From assembly GCF_000377565.1 (NCBI RefSeq), contig NZ_KB898369.1, positions 62,001 through 126,000 of the forward strand: DNA of 64,000 nt. Reading direction: 5' to 3'. Under the pieces are notes generated by a model. That model was not told the DNA's origin, searched no databases, and saw nothing but the letters and a program-made list of their open reading frames with translations. The number at the start of each line of letters is the position of its first letter. The stretch's first letter is position 1. The stretch is from Rhizobium sp. 2MFCol3.1 (GTDB lineage Bacteria; Pseudomonadota; Alphaproteobacteria; Rhizobiales; Rhizobiaceae). The translations under genes were made by a program, and so were the position numbers. Below are positions 62,712 to 64,000 of this stretch, piece after piece.

Positions 62712-63217
62712 GAACTCAGTTCGTCTCACCGCGATTTTCAGCGGGTGCTGCCGCTCTCACCGCTGCAACACTTCCGCCGTGAGCCGCGCGATGTCGATCC
62801 ACGTTCCCAAAGAAATCAAGCCCGCAATGCCGGCGACCTCAATAGAGTACCTTGTGGCGCCGACGTTTGTATCAGCGTGCGTCGACCACGACTTTGGTCG
62901 TTGAGCTTACCTTCGGCGTCCTGGTTGTCGAACACCACCAGCTGCGCATCTTACTTCTGTCAGGGCTCGACGGGCTCCCAGGTAAGAGCATAGCGATGTC
63001 TGGCTTGTGCGGGGTGATGACGACGAACTTTTTTCTGAAGGAGGCGCGCGAAAAGCTCGGCCTATTCCAGTAAACGGCGAGCTTACCATAATCGATGTGG
63101 AGCAGGCGCCTCCGCAAGGAGGACGACCGGCTGTACGCTAGTAGACACGCGGCCTGAAGTCGTTGAAACACCTTTTCAATCCTCCCATATATGAAGAAAC
63201 CTAAGAGGATGAATATC
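62712..63217. other. 0.5 kb without a recognisable gene
   Basis: Overlapping frames on both strands have no family feature; no promoter of the EcfG type was found. Confidence 0.35.
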
Positions 63218-63388
63218 ATGGTAAGCAGGATCAGGAAGACCCTGACCGTGCAACAGCGCATGGCGGCCTTCGAACACACGAACAAGATTGCGGCCGACGT
63301 CGCAGTTGGAGAGCGCCGACTTCGTGAAGAGAAAAACGAGCGCCTCCGCAAGCTGCGGATTGCGGCCGCCAACAGATCTTCACAATGA
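63218..63388 (+). CDS. small basic helical protein
   Basis: A 56-residue, very basic, probably single-helix protein (RMAAFEHTNKIAADVAVGER, RRLREEKNERLRKLRIAAA), like the one at 26654. Three in-frame ATGs exist; the one about 10 nt after GAGG was chosen. Function unknown. Confidence 0.5.
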   Translation: MVSRIRKTLTVQQRMAAFEHTNKIAADVAVGERRLREEKNERLRKLRIAAANRSSQ

Positions 63389-63444
63389 ACCAATGTGGAA
63401 ACGCTGAAGTAACAAACCCATCCTCGCAGCACTCGGAGTAAAGT

Positions 63445-63651
63445 ATGGATCACATCAATATCGAAACGTTTTTGGACGATACTCGGCAGAAGCTCGGCTC
63501 ACGCCTTCGCGAAGCACGCATTGCGAGAGAATACAGCCTCGAGGATCTCGCGATTGCCACCGGCCTGACTGAAGCGGAGATCTCGGCCATCGAGGACGGA
63601 ACGTCGACTAACACTCATCATGTGGAACGCATCGAGCACGCGCTCTGCTAG
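63445..63651 (+). CDS. small XRE-family HTH protein
   Basis: A 68-residue DNA-binding protein consisting of one Cro/CI-type helix-turn-helix (about 15-66): LGSRLREARIAREYSLEDLA, IATGLTEAEISAIEDGT. There is no effector or toxin partner gene next to it. GGAG lies 7 nt before the ATG. It may be an autonomous repressor or antitoxin-like protein. Confidence 0.75.
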   Translation: MDHINIETFLDDTRQKLGSRLREARIAREYSLEDLAIATGLTEAEISAIEDGTSTNTHHVERIEHALC

Positions 63652-63825
63652 GGAACTTTCGATTTGCTCCAGGTTGTCGCGCCGTTCATCAACCCTGGAG
63701 ATAGGTATGAACCGCCGATGGAGCGCCGTTCCGTCTTCCGGTGGCGGCAAAGGCTTAATCAGGCTCGCAACCTCGTGAAGGAGGCAGCCTGCCAGCTCCC
63801 GCAAAGGTCCGGCAGGCCACGCCAA

Positions 63826-64000
63826 CTAAAGCGGCGATGAGATCATCCGCGTCCCCATTTCCCAAAGACGGAAAGCGTTCTGCGGATCGACCGCGTACCT
63901 TGCCACGCCCTTGAATGGCCCGGCTCCGCGCTTGTCGACGACAGGAGCTTCCTGGCAATCGTCGAAATATCTGCCGGAAACTCCCCCCACAAGCGGCGAG
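63826..64000 (-). CDS. C-terminal end of a short-chain oxidoreductase (partial)
   Basis: The last 57 codons of a reverse-strand gene that enters from beyond the window. VSGRYFDDCQEAPVVDKRG and YAVDPQNAFRLWEMGTRMI match the C-terminus of SDRs of the retinol dehydrogenase/protochlorophyllide-reductase-like type (G-Y-D-C-A, then D-P-A-LW). The catalytic part is outside the window, so substrate and activity cannot be judged. Confidence 0.65.
   Translation of the reverse strand, partial: SPLVGGVSGRYFDDCQEAPVVDKRGAGPFKGVARYAVDPQNAFRLWEMGTRMISSPL

Noticed and set aside
1..64000. CRISPR array, insertion sequence, prophage or replication origin
   Set aside because: No regularly spaced repeats, transposase or integrase motifs, terminal inverted repeats with target duplication, or rep genes were seen.

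Overview
The window looks like part of an alphaproteobacterial genome of the order Hyphomicrobiales (Rhizobiales), most likely Rhizobiaceae. Evidence: moderately GC-rich coding sequence; several HWE/HisKA_2 histidine kinases; single-domain receivers; rhizobial small-protein families (DUF982, DUF768, DUF2934, DUF6894-like, DUF2945, DUF892); a PagL-type lipid A deacylase; and a GlgE-TreS/maltokinase-GlgB operon. There are no rRNA, ribosomal, replication or phage genes and no recognisable transposase. It reads as an accessory, stress-adaptation region of a chromosome or large replicon.

Layout. 0.1-4.4 kb: LOV kinase, receiver, GAF/PAS HWE kinase, receiver (a LovK/LovR-like array). 4.5-7.7 kb: aldo/keto reductase and pyruvate:quinone oxidoreductase PoxB. 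7.8-10.1 kb: mostly non-coding, with three small genes. 10.2-17.4 kb: a second HWE kinase plus receiver, a VOC protein, and a reverse-strand set of short LOV protein, CheB-CheR-PAS-HWE fusion kinase and receiver. 17.6-22.1 kb: DUF892 protein, stand-alone LigD-type DNA ligase, two small stress-type genes, DUF2945. 22.4-25.7 kb: FMN split-barrel protein, OmpR-type two-component pair and a divergent anchored OB-fold protein. 25.7-34.6 kb: many very small genes, an aberrant tRNA-like RNA, an SDR without a start codon, and a Crp/Fnr regulator. 34.6-39.3 kb: PagL plus a cluster of putative small RNAs and exported peptides. 39.7-43.5 kb: DUF72, DUF2934 and small membrane proteins. 43.9-55.4 kb: malQ and the glgE-treS-glgB operon. 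55.8-64 kb: small proteins, iron-permease-like protein, GNAT, a stress-type operon (membrane protein, DUF3597, YidB/DUF937), an XRE regulator and the C-terminus of an SDR.

What ties the region together is a repeated promoter, GGAAC-N16-NNTT (mostly N-GTT). It matches the published target of the alphaproteobacterial general-stress sigma factor EcfG/RpoE2. I found 20 copies by eye, on both strands, most of them 20-160 bp upstream of a gene or RNA. They precede DUF892, the DNA ligase, DUF2934, DUF982, the glgE operon, the LOV kinase, many small proteins, two homologous small RNAs and the tRNA-like RNA. HWE kinases and single receivers are the class of proteins known to feed the PhyR-NepR-EcfG switch in other Alphaproteobacteria, so inputs and outputs of that response may lie together here; EcfG, NepR and PhyR themselves are not in the window.

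All promoter and RNA calls were made by eye, without profile searches. Small hypothetical genes were accepted on ribosome-binding site, start-stop overlap, promoter position or family resemblance, and their confidence values reflect that.
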